Source: a virus
IMG/VR virus record: IMGVR_UViG_3300042314_001189
Span: 1-64,000 of that record
Direction: 5' to 3' (one strand)
Length of the DNA: 64,000 nucleotides
Below, one piece after another: positions 1 through 7,700 of the stretch. Position 1 is the first letter of the stretch, and the number at the start of each line of letters is the position of its first letter. The position numbers were made by a program, and so were the translations under genes. The notes beneath the pieces were generated by a model. That model did no database searches, was not told where the DNA came from, and worked only from the letters and a program-made list of their open reading frames with translations.

Positions 1-686
1 GCTGTGTCCCATTTTTTACCGTCAACAATAGTTGTGTCGTTGCAAAAAACGTTTATCTCACGTTCCCAGTTAATCTTGGTTGATGAGGTTGTTACGATTA
101 GAATCTTTTCAGCACCACTTTCCAATGCAGCAATAATTGATTGCATCGATTTACCTAAACCCATATCGTCAGCCAATATACAGCCATTCCTAGATAATAA
201 AAATTTAATACCTTCTTCTTGGTGTTTGTATAAGCTTTTACCATATTTACTTAAAATTTCATTGTATTTATCAAAATTAACATTTACGTTAATTTTTTCA
301 AAATATGGGTCATCGGTTACTTGTGTTTTTGGTATCCAATACATTTTAGATTCTTTTTGGTTCTGTTTTAGTTTACCGTAAACATGAAAAGTTTTTTCGG
401 TGTCAGCCAAAATAAATTCGATTAGTATTTTTTCTGGAACAAAAGATAATTCATCTATTTTCTTTAATTCTTCTCCTAAATAAGGTGTTATGCCGATTAC
501 TCTGTTTATGTATTGTGGTTCTCGGTTGTGGTTGTCTAATATGTATTTTGATTGGTTGTCTGTAAGAGCCAATTTCTTGTTTTTCAAGTATTCACCTTTC
601 AATTTTCTTAGATATGGGTTTATACCCTCGTAGTTTTCTAAGAGCGAAATAGCTGAGTGTCCTTTTATATCGTTAATATTTATCAA
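1..686 (-). CDS. SNF2-family DNA helicase/ATPase, N-terminal part (runs off window)
   Basis: The reading frame is open on the minus strand from about position 749 to the window edge. It contains a Walker A motif of SNF2 type (ADDMGLGKS, around 155-180), preceded by the Q-motif-like YKHQEEGIKFLL and followed by a motif Ia-like ILIVTTSS strand. This is the nucleotide-binding lobe of a superfamily 2 helicase or translocase that remodels DNA or recombination/replication intermediates. T4 UvsW plays a comparable role, but the DDMGLGKS form is SNF2-like, not UvsW-like. There is no ATG near the 5' end. A well-formed host-type promoter lies at 719-749, so the TTG at 686 is the first plausible start downstream of it; a TTG at 749 would lie inside the promoter. 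The C-terminal lobe is outside the window. Confidence 0.8.
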   Translation of the reverse strand, partial: MININDIKGHSAISLLENYEGINPYLRKLKGEYLKNKKLALTDNQSKYILDNHNREPQYINRVIGITPYLGEELKKIDELSFVPEKILIEFILADTEKTFHVYGKLKQNQKESKMYWIPKTQVTDDPYFEKINVNVNFDKYNEILSKYGKSLYKHQEEGIKFLLSRNGCILADDMGLGKSMQSIIAALESGAEKILIVTTSSTKINWEREINVFCNDTTIVDGKKWDT

Positions 687-718
687 TTCAATTCTTTTTA
701 ATCCAGGATAATTATATT

Positions 719-749
719 CAAATATAATAAAATAATAGATAAAAATCAA
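719..749 (-). promoter_or_regulatory. Bacteroidota-type promoter for the helicase gene
   Basis: Read on the minus strand: TTG (749-747), 20 bp spacer, TATATTTG (726-719). This matches the -33/-7 consensus of the Bacteroidota housekeeping sigma factor. Expected transcript start is near 714, giving a leader of about 28 nt to the TTG at 686. Confidence 0.6.
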
Positions 750-779
750 GTCTTATCCAATTATTATGCAAAAGATAAA

Positions 780-787
780 TATTTATA
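780..787 (+). promoter_or_regulatory. Putative late promoter motif TATTTATA
   Basis: The motif ends 9 nt before the ATG of the gp14-like neck gene. It is one of about 19 copies that sit upstream of structural genes in this window. Together with the minus-strand promoter at 719-749 it makes the 687-796 gap a divergent control region. Confidence 0.5.
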
Positions 788-796
788 TTAAAAGCC

Positions 797-1318
797 ATGA
801 ATAATAACAAAATAACACCGATAACAAGAATAAACAAGTTTTTTTCTGAAGAAGATTTTAACTTGGAGATTTCTATGGGTAGAGAGGCGATAGAAGGTGA
901 TGGTAATTTTACAATTATTTTATATCGTGTTGATAGAGAGGCATCTGCGTCAGACAATTTATATGGTGAGGCACCAAAGGACGGGATTAAATATTTTGCA
1001 CCAGTTGAATTAAAGGTTGTTCCGATAATGGATGAAGCTGAAAACAAAGCTTACAACGGAAATGGTACTTTAAGATATTTGCAAGACGGTAGATTTACTT
1101 TTGGTATTTATGATGCTCAATTGATAGAGGCCGAAGCGCAAATTAGTTACGGTGACTACATTGGATATCCAGTTACAGAAACTGAAATAAGGTATTTTAG
1201 TGTTGTAAATGATGGTGTTAAAAATTACGATAACAAACACACAATAATGGGGTATAAAGGTGCATTCAGAACAGTAGTTTGCGCACCAATAGACGCTAGT
1301 GAATTTAGAGGTGTATAA
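797..1318 (+). CDS. Neck / head-completion protein, T4 gp14-like
   Basis: 173 residues. The central stretch (residues 38-60), with an LYRVDRE strand followed by DNLYGEAPK, resembles the 'YYVPRE...D.IFGED' block of T4 gp14. The C-terminal half has the 'GDYIGYPVTETEIRYFSV' pattern matching gp14's 'GD.IYFP....FEI..V'. Proteins of this family close the portal after DNA packaging and provide the tail docking site. Position supports the call: the next gene is gp15-like, as in the T4 order 13-14-15. The protein is shorter than T4 gp14 (256 residues). The likely alternative is another head-tail connector such as gp13. Family assignment rests on motif resemblance only. Confidence 0.55.
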   Translation: MNNNKITPITRINKFFSEEDFNLEISMGREAIEGDGNFTIILYRVDREASASDNLYGEAPKDGIKYFAPVELKVVPIMDEAENKAYNGNGTLRYLQDGRFTFGIYDAQLIEAEAQISYGDYIGYPVTETEIRYFSVVNDGVKNYDNKHTIMGYKGAFRTVVCAPIDASEFRGV

Positions 1319-1337
1319 AATAAAAAAAGTATAGAGT

Positions 1338-2393
1338 ATGGCAATGCCAAAAGGATATATGACCAACATTAACATAAAACCAGGTAAAATTGGTTTTCCT
1401 AGAAGACAAGAAATATTGGATGATATTTCTGATAGGGGGACTTTTTTGCCTAGAGGTGTGTTAGAAGAAGATATGGACCAAACTTTTTTGGAGTTTTTAA
1501 CTTCAGATGAAAGAATGTCCTTATCTATCGATGGTCAAAAGGTTCCAGTTTTGTTTTTGACTATTCAGAGATGGACTGAGTTCAGTAAAACTTGGCAGTT
1601 TTCTGATAAATTTAAAAACGTAGAAATACCTTTTATTACAGTGGTTAGAAAACCAGATATCCAACAAGGTCAAAACCAAGCTGGGCTTTGGAATATACCA
1701 GTAAGTAGAACATACACGTACATGAAGGTTCCTACATGGGATGGTGTTAGAAGAGGTGTTGATTTATACAAGATTCCACAACCGACATCTGTTGATTTGA
1801 CGTATGAAGTTAGGTTGTTTACAAATAGAATGAAAGATTTGAATAAGTTTAACAGATTAATTCAAAGAGCTTTTCAATCTAGACAATGTTACATTAACGT
1901 AAACGGTCACCCAATGCCTTTACATTTAGAATCTATCGGTGACGAGAGTAATATCGATGATTTCGAAAACAGAAGATTTTATGTTCAACTTTTTGAGATG
2001 AAATTGTTAGGTTACATTTTAGATGAAGATGATTTTGAAATAGTACCAACTATTAACAGAAACGTAATTGCTATTGAGTTAGACGAAGAAAGAATTTACA
2101 ATAACATTGTGTTTGAACCATTGACTGTTGGTAATACGGCCACTTTTAGTTTTATATTTAAAGCTGGTGCTGATACCACATTTTCTTTTCGTTCAGCTTA
2201 TGACGTTACGTTTACACAAATTGCTGAAATTGTTGGTACAACTAGAGTAGTTATAAGTATAAACGGTGTCGGTGTTTTTGATGGTACGATATTAACATCA
2301 CCATTGATTATCCATGCTAACGACAACGTTACAATAAGAGTATATAAAAACCCTTTGGTTATTGGGTCGTTTAAATTAATAGGTAGTGTATAA
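1338..2393 (+). CDS. Tail terminator / sheath stabiliser, T4 gp15-like
   Basis: 351 residues. Residues about 150-235 contain YEVRLFTNRMKDLNKFNR followed by a long run ending in FYVQLFEMKLLGYILDEDD. T4 gp15 has a corresponding 'YELSIFTRYEDDMFQIVEQ...' segment followed by 'WSLTFEVNGWMYPP'. Gp15 caps the sheath and tube end and connects to the neck. Residues 250-351 form an extra beta-rich C-terminal domain (for example NVIAIELDEERIYNN) not found in T4 gp15, so the gene may be a fusion with a decoration or fibre-binding domain. It starts 19 nt after the neck gene and its stop overlaps the next ATG (TAATG), indicating translational coupling. Confidence 0.6.
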   Translation: MAMPKGYMTNINIKPGKIGFPRRQEILDDISDRGTFLPRGVLEEDMDQTFLEFLTSDERMSLSIDGQKVPVLFLTIQRWTEFSKTWQFSDKFKNVEIPFITVVRKPDIQQGQNQAGLWNIPVSRTYTYMKVPTWDGVRRGVDLYKIPQPTSVDLTYEVRLFTNRMKDLNKFNRLIQRAFQSRQCYINVNGHPMPLHLESIGDESNIDDFENRRFYVQLFEMKLLGYILDEDDFEIVPTINRNVIAIELDEERIYNNIVFEPLTVGNTATFSFIFKAGADTTFSFRSAYDVTFTQIAEIVGTTRVVISINGVGVFDGTILTSPLIIHANDNVTIRVYKNPLVIGSFKLIGSV

Positions 2394-2800
2394 TGAATCA
2401 AGAAAATCAATATAGACCTCTTTATCATTCAGACATAAACGAAACGTTTATCATTGAACCTTTATTAACAACTGGTGAAACATTGACAGCTTGTACTCAT
2501 GTTGTTACAAACGAGGTTATTAGTTGTAGTGGTGATTCAAGGATACAATTGTCTAGTGGACAAACAATTTTTAACACTAGTATTGTTCCAGATGTTGACA
2601 CAACAATAGATGTTGGTAAACCACTGAAAAGATTTAGAAACATAAACACAGTTAGTGGAACATCAAGTGTTTGGACTTCAACCGTAAAAGTTACAACACC
2701 CATGTTGGATTTAGGAGTAGATTCTTTGGGTAATGGTAGACAGATAACAGCTAATAACTCAGTAATACAAAATGACACACTTTTAGGTGGTGTTTATTAA
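2393..2800 (+). CDS. Small fibre-like virion protein
   Basis: 135 residues with no membrane segment or signal peptide. The middle contains the phrase VGKPLKRFRNINTVSGTSS, a form common in phage fibre shafts and tips ('DIGSSSKRWRNIY..'), and the rest is Thr/Ser/Val-rich beta sequence. The ATG overlaps the stop of the gp15-like gene, so the two are translated from one message. Probably a small tail or neck fibre subunit. The function is inferred from composition and the fibre genes that follow. Confidence 0.45.
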   Translation: MNQENQYRPLYHSDINETFIIEPLLTTGETLTACTHVVTNEVISCSGDSRIQLSSGQTIFNTSIVPDVDTTIDVGKPLKRFRNINTVSGTSSVWTSTVKVTTPMLDLGVDSLGNGRQITANNSVIQNDTLLGGVY

Positions 2801-2818
2801 CAATTAGAAAAACTAACA

Positions 2819-2826
2819 TATTTATA
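2819..2826 (+). promoter_or_regulatory. Putative late promoter motif TATTTATA
   Basis: Lies in the 39-nt gap between two fibre genes, 13 nt before the ATG at 2840. Confidence 0.45.
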
Positions 2827-2839
2827 TAAAAAGAAAAAA

Positions 2840-4021
2840 ATGGCAAATAGATTTACAACATACGTATTAAAAAATAGCGATATTGTTAACAGACCTTTAC
2901 CGTCTGGGTTATTAAAAGGTGAACCAATTGTAAATACTGCTGAAGGTATCATGTATTTTTCTGGTGTTACAACTTCAACACCAGAATGGGTTACTGGTTC
3001 AACGGCTGGGGTTTTTGAGGTTGGTTCCAATCTTTACAATTTAAAAATTAGAAACCAAATAACATCGTATAGCGGTGTTACAAACTTGGCTGGGAAATTC
3101 CTTTCTGGTACTACTAGTGGGTTTGTTTTGGCTGATGTTACAAGTATACAAGGTGTTGATTCTTATGTTACTGGTGGTACATTCAGTAATAATACTTTAA
3201 CACTTAGACTTAATGAAGGTAAACCAAACGTACCAGTTACTGGTTTTACAGATTATTACACAACTGGTGCTACTCTTATTGGTAGTGTAGCTTATTTTAA
3301 GAGAAATGATGATTTGAGTGGGTATACTTTAGATTTATCAAGTTTTTCCCCTTCTGGTGATACATATGTAACTGGATTTACATATACATCAGCAACAAAC
3401 ACAATTTATTTACGTCAAAATCAAGGACAAGCAGAAAGAAGTATATACATTGATAGTCTTAGTGGTTTATCGTTAACTAACTTAACTTCTGGTAGAGTTG
3501 TTTATGTTGGTTCTGGTGGTGCTTTGACTGATGAAGCTGGATTTACTTACGATGCTGGAACAAATACGTTATCAGTTCCTTCAGATGGTGCTGTAAGTGT
3601 TGGTACTGGTGGTTTGAATGTTGCTGGTAGTGCGGTTATTCAAGGTGATTTAACTGTATTTGGTTCAGCAATTTCCGCTTTTACTAGCCAACTATATGTT
3701 GAAGACCCTAACATTACGCTTAACTATAACCCAACTGGAAATACAACAGCAACTTCTTTGGGTGCTGGTTGGACGATTCAAGACGGAAATGGTGTAAACG
3801 GTGGTAATGTTAATTTAGACATCAGAAGTATGGATACTCTTACTGGGTTGACTGCTAGTCAAGTTCCAAGTATTGCAGAATATACAGCATCTACTGGTTA
3901 TGCAAACAGAGGTTTTGTAACTCAATTGAATGACATCGTAATTAGAAGCACAAACATAACAACGCCAAATGGTGTTAGAGTGTTAGCAGAATTCGATATT
4001 TTAGATGGTGGCACATACTAA
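2840..4021 (+). CDS. Tail fibre protein 1
   Basis: 393 residues, rich in Gly, Thr, Ser and short beta strands (repeated GGT, TGF and SG elements), typical of a trimeric fibre shaft. The first 45 residues (MANRFTTYVLK...GEPIVNTAEG) align with the N-terminus of the larger fibre encoded at 4151, so both probably bind the same kind of attachment site. Residues 245-300 (FTYDAGTNTLSVPSDG, then GGLNVAGSAVIQGDL) are a known style of fibre beta-helix or shaft repeat. The ATG follows a purine-rich leader without Shine-Dalgarno. A strong terminator directly follows the gene. Confidence 0.7.
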   Translation: MANRFTTYVLKNSDIVNRPLPSGLLKGEPIVNTAEGIMYFSGVTTSTPEWVTGSTAGVFEVGSNLYNLKIRNQITSYSGVTNLAGKFLSGTTSGFVLADVTSIQGVDSYVTGGTFSNNTLTLRLNEGKPNVPVTGFTDYYTTGATLIGSVAYFKRNDDLSGYTLDLSSFSPSGDTYVTGFTYTSATNTIYLRQNQGQAERSIYIDSLSGLSLTNLTSGRVVYVGSGGALTDEAGFTYDAGTNTLSVPSDGAVSVGTGGLNVAGSAVIQGDLTVFGSAISAFTSQLYVEDPNITLNYNPTGNTTATSLGAGWTIQDGNGVNGGNVNLDIRSMDTLTGLTASQVPSIAEYTASTGYANRGFVTQLNDIVIRSTNITTPNGVRVLAEFDILDGGTY

Positions 4022-4050
4022 AGATTTACTTTAAAAATACAATAATTATA

Positions 4051-4083
4051 ATATGCACAATTCAACGATTGTGCATATTTATT
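4051..4083 (+). terminator. Intrinsic terminator after fibre 1
   Basis: Perfect 11-bp stem, ATATGCACAAT (4051-4061) against ATTGTGCATAT (4068-4078), with loop TCAACG, followed by a T-rich tail. Confidence 0.8.
4076..4083 (+). promoter_or_regulatory. Possible late promoter motif TATTTATT
   Basis: The motif overlaps the 3' arm and T-tail of the terminator at 4051-4083 and lies 67 nt before the ATG at 4151. The overlap makes it less certain than other copies. Confidence 0.3.
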
Positions 4084-4150
4084 TTATATCGGTTACATAA
4101 TCGATTTGGATAAAATAACTCTATATAGAGCTTTGAAATAAACCATAGAT

Positions 4151-6946
4151 ATGGCAAATAGAAAAAATACGTTATTACTTAAACGTTCAAATGTTGCTGG
4201 GAAAATTCCAGCATCTGGCGACCTTTTGTTGGGAGAGCTAGCAATAAACACAGCGGATGCTATTTTATACGCATCTGGTACAACATCAAATACAATTTTA
4301 CCGATAGGTTGGGACCGAGTGTCTAGAACTGGTGATACCATGACTGGTACGTTAAATGTACCAACAATATCTGCAACAACTTATCTGAATCTACCAACAA
4401 CAACATTTACTGGTGGTACAGTAAGTGGTGGTACTGTTTTCTTAAACGGTGTTACTGCAAATACTATATCAAATGTTGATTACATAAATTTTAAAACATC
4501 ACCATCTGTTCCAAATCCAACTGGTGGTACATTATATTTTGACTCAAATGAAAACGCATTGTCATATAAACCTTTGACTAATCAAAATGACGTTACAGTA
4601 AATTTAGGACAAGAAAGTTTAATTAGAATTTATAATAATTTAGGTTATCAAATCAATAATGGACAAGTTTTACACATAACTGGTTCAACTGGTGGTATTC
4701 CAACAGTTGCTTTGGCAAATGCTTCAAAATTAGGTGTAACGTTTACTGATAGTTTAGCTCAAACTTCTGGTGTCGCAACGCATGACATACCAAGTGGTCA
4801 ATATGGTTTTATGACTAATTTTGGTGTGGTAAGGGATTTGAACACGACAGCTTTTACGACTGGACAAGAAGTGTTTTTATCTGATACTGTTGATGGTGGG
4901 TTAACTAACGACCCAAACAATATAGCATTCACATCAAGAATCTCAACAGTAGGTTATTGTTTGGAATCAAACGCAACCACTGGTAAAATACTTGTAGTAA
5001 TCACAAACGAAAACCCACTCCAAAGTTTAACACAGCAAGAGATTAACGTACTTTTAGGTAACACAGTATCAACTGGTGCTTATTTTTATACTGGTGCAAC
5101 AACCGCATCAACAACAACCATAAATGTATCACCAATGAGAGGTTGGATTGTTTATAATACAGGTCCAACATATGCAACAAACCCATTGGTTTTAAATATC
5201 TATTATAGTGGTGGTACAAATTTACCAGTTACGGGTTTAACTAGTTCATTTGATACTTATTTATTGGTTAATAGTGGTGGTACACTATATCAAACAAATA
5301 CATACCCAACACCACAAGAAAGAAGACAAAATATATTTTTAGGTAGAGTTGTTCACCCAAATAAAACAACAATACTTAATATTGAACAAAGTGTTGATTA
5401 TGACGTTTCACCGTTATCATCACTTCGTGATTTATGGGTCCCTATAAAAATTATTAATGAAGGTGTGGTGCCAAGTCCTAATGGTGCTACTTTAACATTT
5501 AAAACCTCATCTGGTACTTTTTGGGGTAATGGTATAGGTTTTCCAACGGATGAATTAAATCCTAATGCAATTACAGTTCCAGGATATCTTCCAGCTTCTT
5601 TTTATTATACAACACAAACTGGTGGAACATTTACAGCGACAACCACAACTGTTGATACATTAAATTATGATGTTAATGGTGTGATAACAAATGTACCTGG
5701 AGCTGGTAACTATACGACACAAAGAATTTATATGTCTCAAAGTGGTGTCATTAGATTACAATACGGACAAAATTTTTATTCAACATTGGCAAAGGCAATT
5801 GCCGCAATACCAAGCGAAACTTTTGTAGTTAACCCAGATAACTCAATTGATTGTATATTGATTGGTTTATTAACTGTAAAAGATGGTATTAGTGATTTAA
5901 GTAATGTCGATGATGCTGTATTTACCTTTGTTTCAAAATTTGGTGAGGTGTTAGGTGGTACCGCTGGTATATCAACAACAACATTACAACAAGCATATGA
6001 TAATTCAGTAAACCCAGAAATTGTTACTAATTCTACATTAAACGGTGTACAATTTAAAGGTGGTACTGGTAATGATAATGATAAAAATATCATAATAGAA
6101 ACTAATAGTGGGACAGAAACTGGTTATTGGTTGGCTAATGGTGGTTTGTTAGCCAGTAATCTTACAGCAACAACAATATCCGCAACAACATTAACAACAC
6201 CATCATTTACCGCAAACACAAATGGACTGGTTGCAAGTACTGTTAAAGGTGTTTATGTTTCACCATATGTTACAGTAGGAGCAGCATATACAGCAACAAC
6301 AGCAAATTCAACAATCGAAATAAGTGGTGGTACATTTACATTGACATTATATACAGCTGTTGGTAATAGTGGTAGAACTATTTATATCAAAAATTCTGGT
6401 AGTGGGATTGTTACAGTAGATGCTAACGCTTCAGAAACAATCGATGGGCAATTAATAAGACCGTTAGGTACATTTGAAGATTTACTGTTGCAATCAAATG
6501 GTGCTAACTGGGTTATTTTAAATAGAAAACCAGTTGTTATGCAATTTTCACATGATTCCCAATCGGTAATAACACCAGCAGATGCGACTACATATTATAT
6601 TGGTAATTTCACTGTGGCTGACCCAGCAACTACTTCTGGTGCTACTAGACAAGTTATTGCTTTGTCATCTGGTTGGGTGAGAAGTGCTACTTTGATGATT
6701 TCAGTTGCTGGTACGTTAGCTTCCGCTCAAAATAGCACATTTTCTTTGAAAAATGTTACAACTGGTGCTGATTCCATCATTTCTTCAACAGTTGCACATA
6801 CATCAGCGGCTCAATTACTGTCATTTACATTAGCAACACCTATGTTAGTCACAAAAGGTGATTTGTTACAAATAAATTGGAGAACGCCAACTTGGGGAAC
6901 GAACCCAAGTTCTGTTAGACAATATTTAACCGCATTAATCGAATAA
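4151..6946 (+). CDS. Tail fibre protein 2 (large)
   Basis: 931 residues. The N-terminal 'SGDLLLGELAINTADA' is a classic phage fibre attachment motif and is paralogous to fibre 1. Residues 57-65 carry the GDTMTGTL fibre repeat. The shaft is Gly/Thr-rich with many TGGT and SGGT turns. Residues about 690-790 (AAYTATTANSTIEISGGT...GRTIYIKNSGSGI) form a fibre beta domain seen before C-terminal tips. The last 140 residues form a compact beta domain that is probably the receptor-binding head. It probably works with fibre 1 and the accessory protein at 6958 in adsorption. Host range is not deducible. Confidence 0.75.
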   Translation: MANRKNTLLLKRSNVAGKIPASGDLLLGELAINTADAILYASGTTSNTILPIGWDRVSRTGDTMTGTLNVPTISATTYLNLPTTTFTGGTVSGGTVFLNGVTANTISNVDYINFKTSPSVPNPTGGTLYFDSNENALSYKPLTNQNDVTVNLGQESLIRIYNNLGYQINNGQVLHITGSTGGIPTVALANASKLGVTFTDSLAQTSGVATHDIPSGQYGFMTNFGVVRDLNTTAFTTGQEVFLSDTVDGGLTNDPNNIAFTSRISTVGYCLESNATTGKILVVITNENPLQSLTQQEINVLLGNTVSTGAYFYTGATTASTTTINVSPMRGWIVYNTGPTYATNPLVLNIYYSGGTNLPVTGLTSSFDTYLLVNSGGTLYQTNTYPTPQERRQNIFLGRVVHPNKTTILNIEQSVDYDVSPLSSLRDLWVPIKIINEGVVPSPNGATLTFKTSSGTFWGNGIGFPTDELNPNAITVPGYLPASFYYTTQTGGTFTATTTTVDTLNYDVNGVITNVPGAGNYTTQRIYMSQSGVIRLQYGQNFYSTLAKAIAAIPSETFVVNPDNSIDCILIGLLTVKDGISDLSNVDDAVFTFVSKFGEVLGGTAGISTTTLQQAYDNSVNPEIVTNSTLNGVQFKGGTGNDNDKNIIIETNSGTETGYWLANGGLLASNLTATTISATTLTTPSFTANTNGLVASTVKGVYVSPYVTVGAAYTATTANSTIEISGGTFTLTLYTAVGNSGRTIYIKNSGSGIVTVDANASETIDGQLIRPLGTFEDLLLQSNGANWVILNRKPVVMQFSHDSQSVITPADATTYYIGNFTVADPATTSGATRQVIALSSGWVRSATLMISVAGTLASAQNSTFSLKNVTTGADSIISSTVAHTSAAQLLSFTLATPMLVTKGDLLQINWRTPTWGTNPSSVRQYLTALIE

Positions 6947-6949
6947 AAA

Positions 6950-6957
6950 TATTTATC
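6950..6957 (+). promoter_or_regulatory. TATTTATC motif abutting the ATG at 6958
   Basis: The motif ends immediately before the start codon. If used as a promoter the transcript would be leaderless or start inside the gene, so co-transcription with fibre 2 (11-nt gap) is the simpler reading. Confidence 0.25.
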
Positions 6958-7395
6958 ATGATTTTAGGAAAATACAAAATAGAAGATTACATCGTTACAA
7001 TAAATGGTGTTGATGAAACCAGACAAAAGGTTACGTATTACAATATTGAAGGTGAGGAAGTTTCAGTTACTAGGTTTAATGGTAATTACGATGAGATTGA
7101 TTCAAATTATTTAAGTTTTGACGATGTACCTTTAAAAGTAACTAGGTGGCAATTTAGAACACAGTTGGCTTTCATGCCTTCTACAGACCCTAATTTTGAT
7201 AACCTAAGAGATTTGGTTTCATATATGATAACTCAAATGAGTGGTAATGAAAAAGTAAAAGCAGAAGAGGCTTGGACTAGTGCTAACTATATTAGCAAAT
7301 ATTCACCGTTGGTTTTATCTATGGCGCAAGCTTTAGGTTTAAGTGGTTCAGATGTTGACCAGATTTTCATTGAAGCGTACAAGATAGAAATTTAA
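6958..7395 (+). CDS. Fibre-associated small tail protein
   Basis: 145 residues. The C-terminal 95 residues follow the pattern of a widespread small protein found just after phage fibre genes: 'VTRWQFRTQLAF' helix, a central helix with 'AEEAWTSANYISKYSPLVLSMAQALGLS', and 'DVDQIFIEA' at the end. Known relatives end in 'W..A..F.R.HPLV..LA.ALGLTD.Q+D.LF..A'. The N-terminal 45 residues are a separate beta segment. It sits 11 nt after fibre 2 and is likely co-translated. Role inferred as fibre accessory or assembly; no biochemical activity is evident. Its stop codon overlaps the stop of the convergent minus-strand gene. Confidence 0.5.
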   Translation: MILGKYKIEDYIVTINGVDETRQKVTYYNIEGEEVSVTRFNGNYDEIDSNYLSFDDVPLKVTRWQFRTQLAFMPSTDPNFDNLRDLVSYMITQMSGNEKVKAEEAWTSANYISKYSPLVLSMAQALGLSGSDVDQIFIEAYKIEI

Positions 7396-7550
7396 TTTAT
7401 CTCATCACCATAGATATCTTTTTTGGGTGTACATTTTTCTTTGATTAATTTTTCAACAAAAGAAAACATTTTCAAACCGTTACTTTCACAATATTTCTTT
7501 AAAAGCTCATGTGTTGCTGGTGTTATTTTTATGTTTTTATCCCTTTTCAT
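7392..7550 (-). CDS. 52-residue RHH-like (ribbon-helix-helix) protein
   Basis: Minus-strand ORF: ATG at 7550-7548, TAA at 7394-7392. The protein starts with a basic strand-like NIKITPATHELLKKYC, followed by a helix MFSFVEKLIKEKC. This strand-helix-helix layout, with 'I.I....HE.LK.Y...NG..M..FVE.LI', is that of small Arc/CopG-type DNA-binding proteins. A palindromic repeat cluster covers its promoter (7568-7598), as expected of an autoregulator. The gene lies alone between a fibre accessory gene and the sheath gene, in opposite orientation. It could instead be another small helical protein. Confidence 0.6.
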   Translation of the reverse strand: MKRDKNIKITPATHELLKKYCESNGLKMFSFVEKLIKEKCTPKKDIYGDEIN

Positions 7551-7567
7551 TCATTGATTTTACTATA

Positions 7568-7598
7568 AGTATGACAAAAGTATGATAAAATTCATACT
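7568..7598. promoter_or_regulatory. Operator-like repeat cluster AGTATGA x2 plus TCATACT
   Basis: Two direct copies of AGTATGA (7568-7574 and 7579-7585), spaced 11 bp, are followed by the inverted copy TCATACT (7592-7598). The second and third form a perfect 7-bp palindrome. Spacing of one helical turn and overlap with a promoter fit an operator for a small dimeric regulator such as the adjacent RHH-like protein. Confidence 0.55.
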
Positions 7599-7605
7599 AA
7601 ATTAA
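7575..7605 (-). promoter_or_regulatory. Host-type promoter for the RHH-like gene
   Basis: On the minus strand TACTTTTG lies at 7582-7575. The upstream element 20 bp away reads TTA (7605-7603) instead of TTG. Predicted start near 7571 leaves about 20 nt before the ATG. The -7 element is embedded in the operator repeats. Confidence 0.5.
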
Positions 7606-7646
7606 ATATATCTTTTTAAATGCGACTACTTTTGAAAAAAACACAA

Positions 7647-7654
7647 TATTTATA
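7647..7654 (+). promoter_or_regulatory. Putative late promoter motif TATTTATA for tail sheath
   Basis: Lies 46 nt upstream of the sheath ATG at 7701. A TACTTTTG (7627-7634) just upstream resembles a host -7 element but lacks a TTG partner at the right distance. Confidence 0.5.
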
Positions 7655-7700
7655 ATAAAGAAAACCATAAAGTAAATAACATAAAACAAAAAAGAACATT

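Noticed and set aside
4-381. 125-codon plus-strand ORF at the window start
   Set aside because: The minus strand encodes a SNF2 Walker A motif over the same bases; the plus frame has no recognisable domain.
7627-7634. TACTTTTG as a host promoter for the tail sheath
   Set aside because: No TTG at 19-21 bp upstream; the late motif at 7647 is the better candidate. Kept only as a remark.
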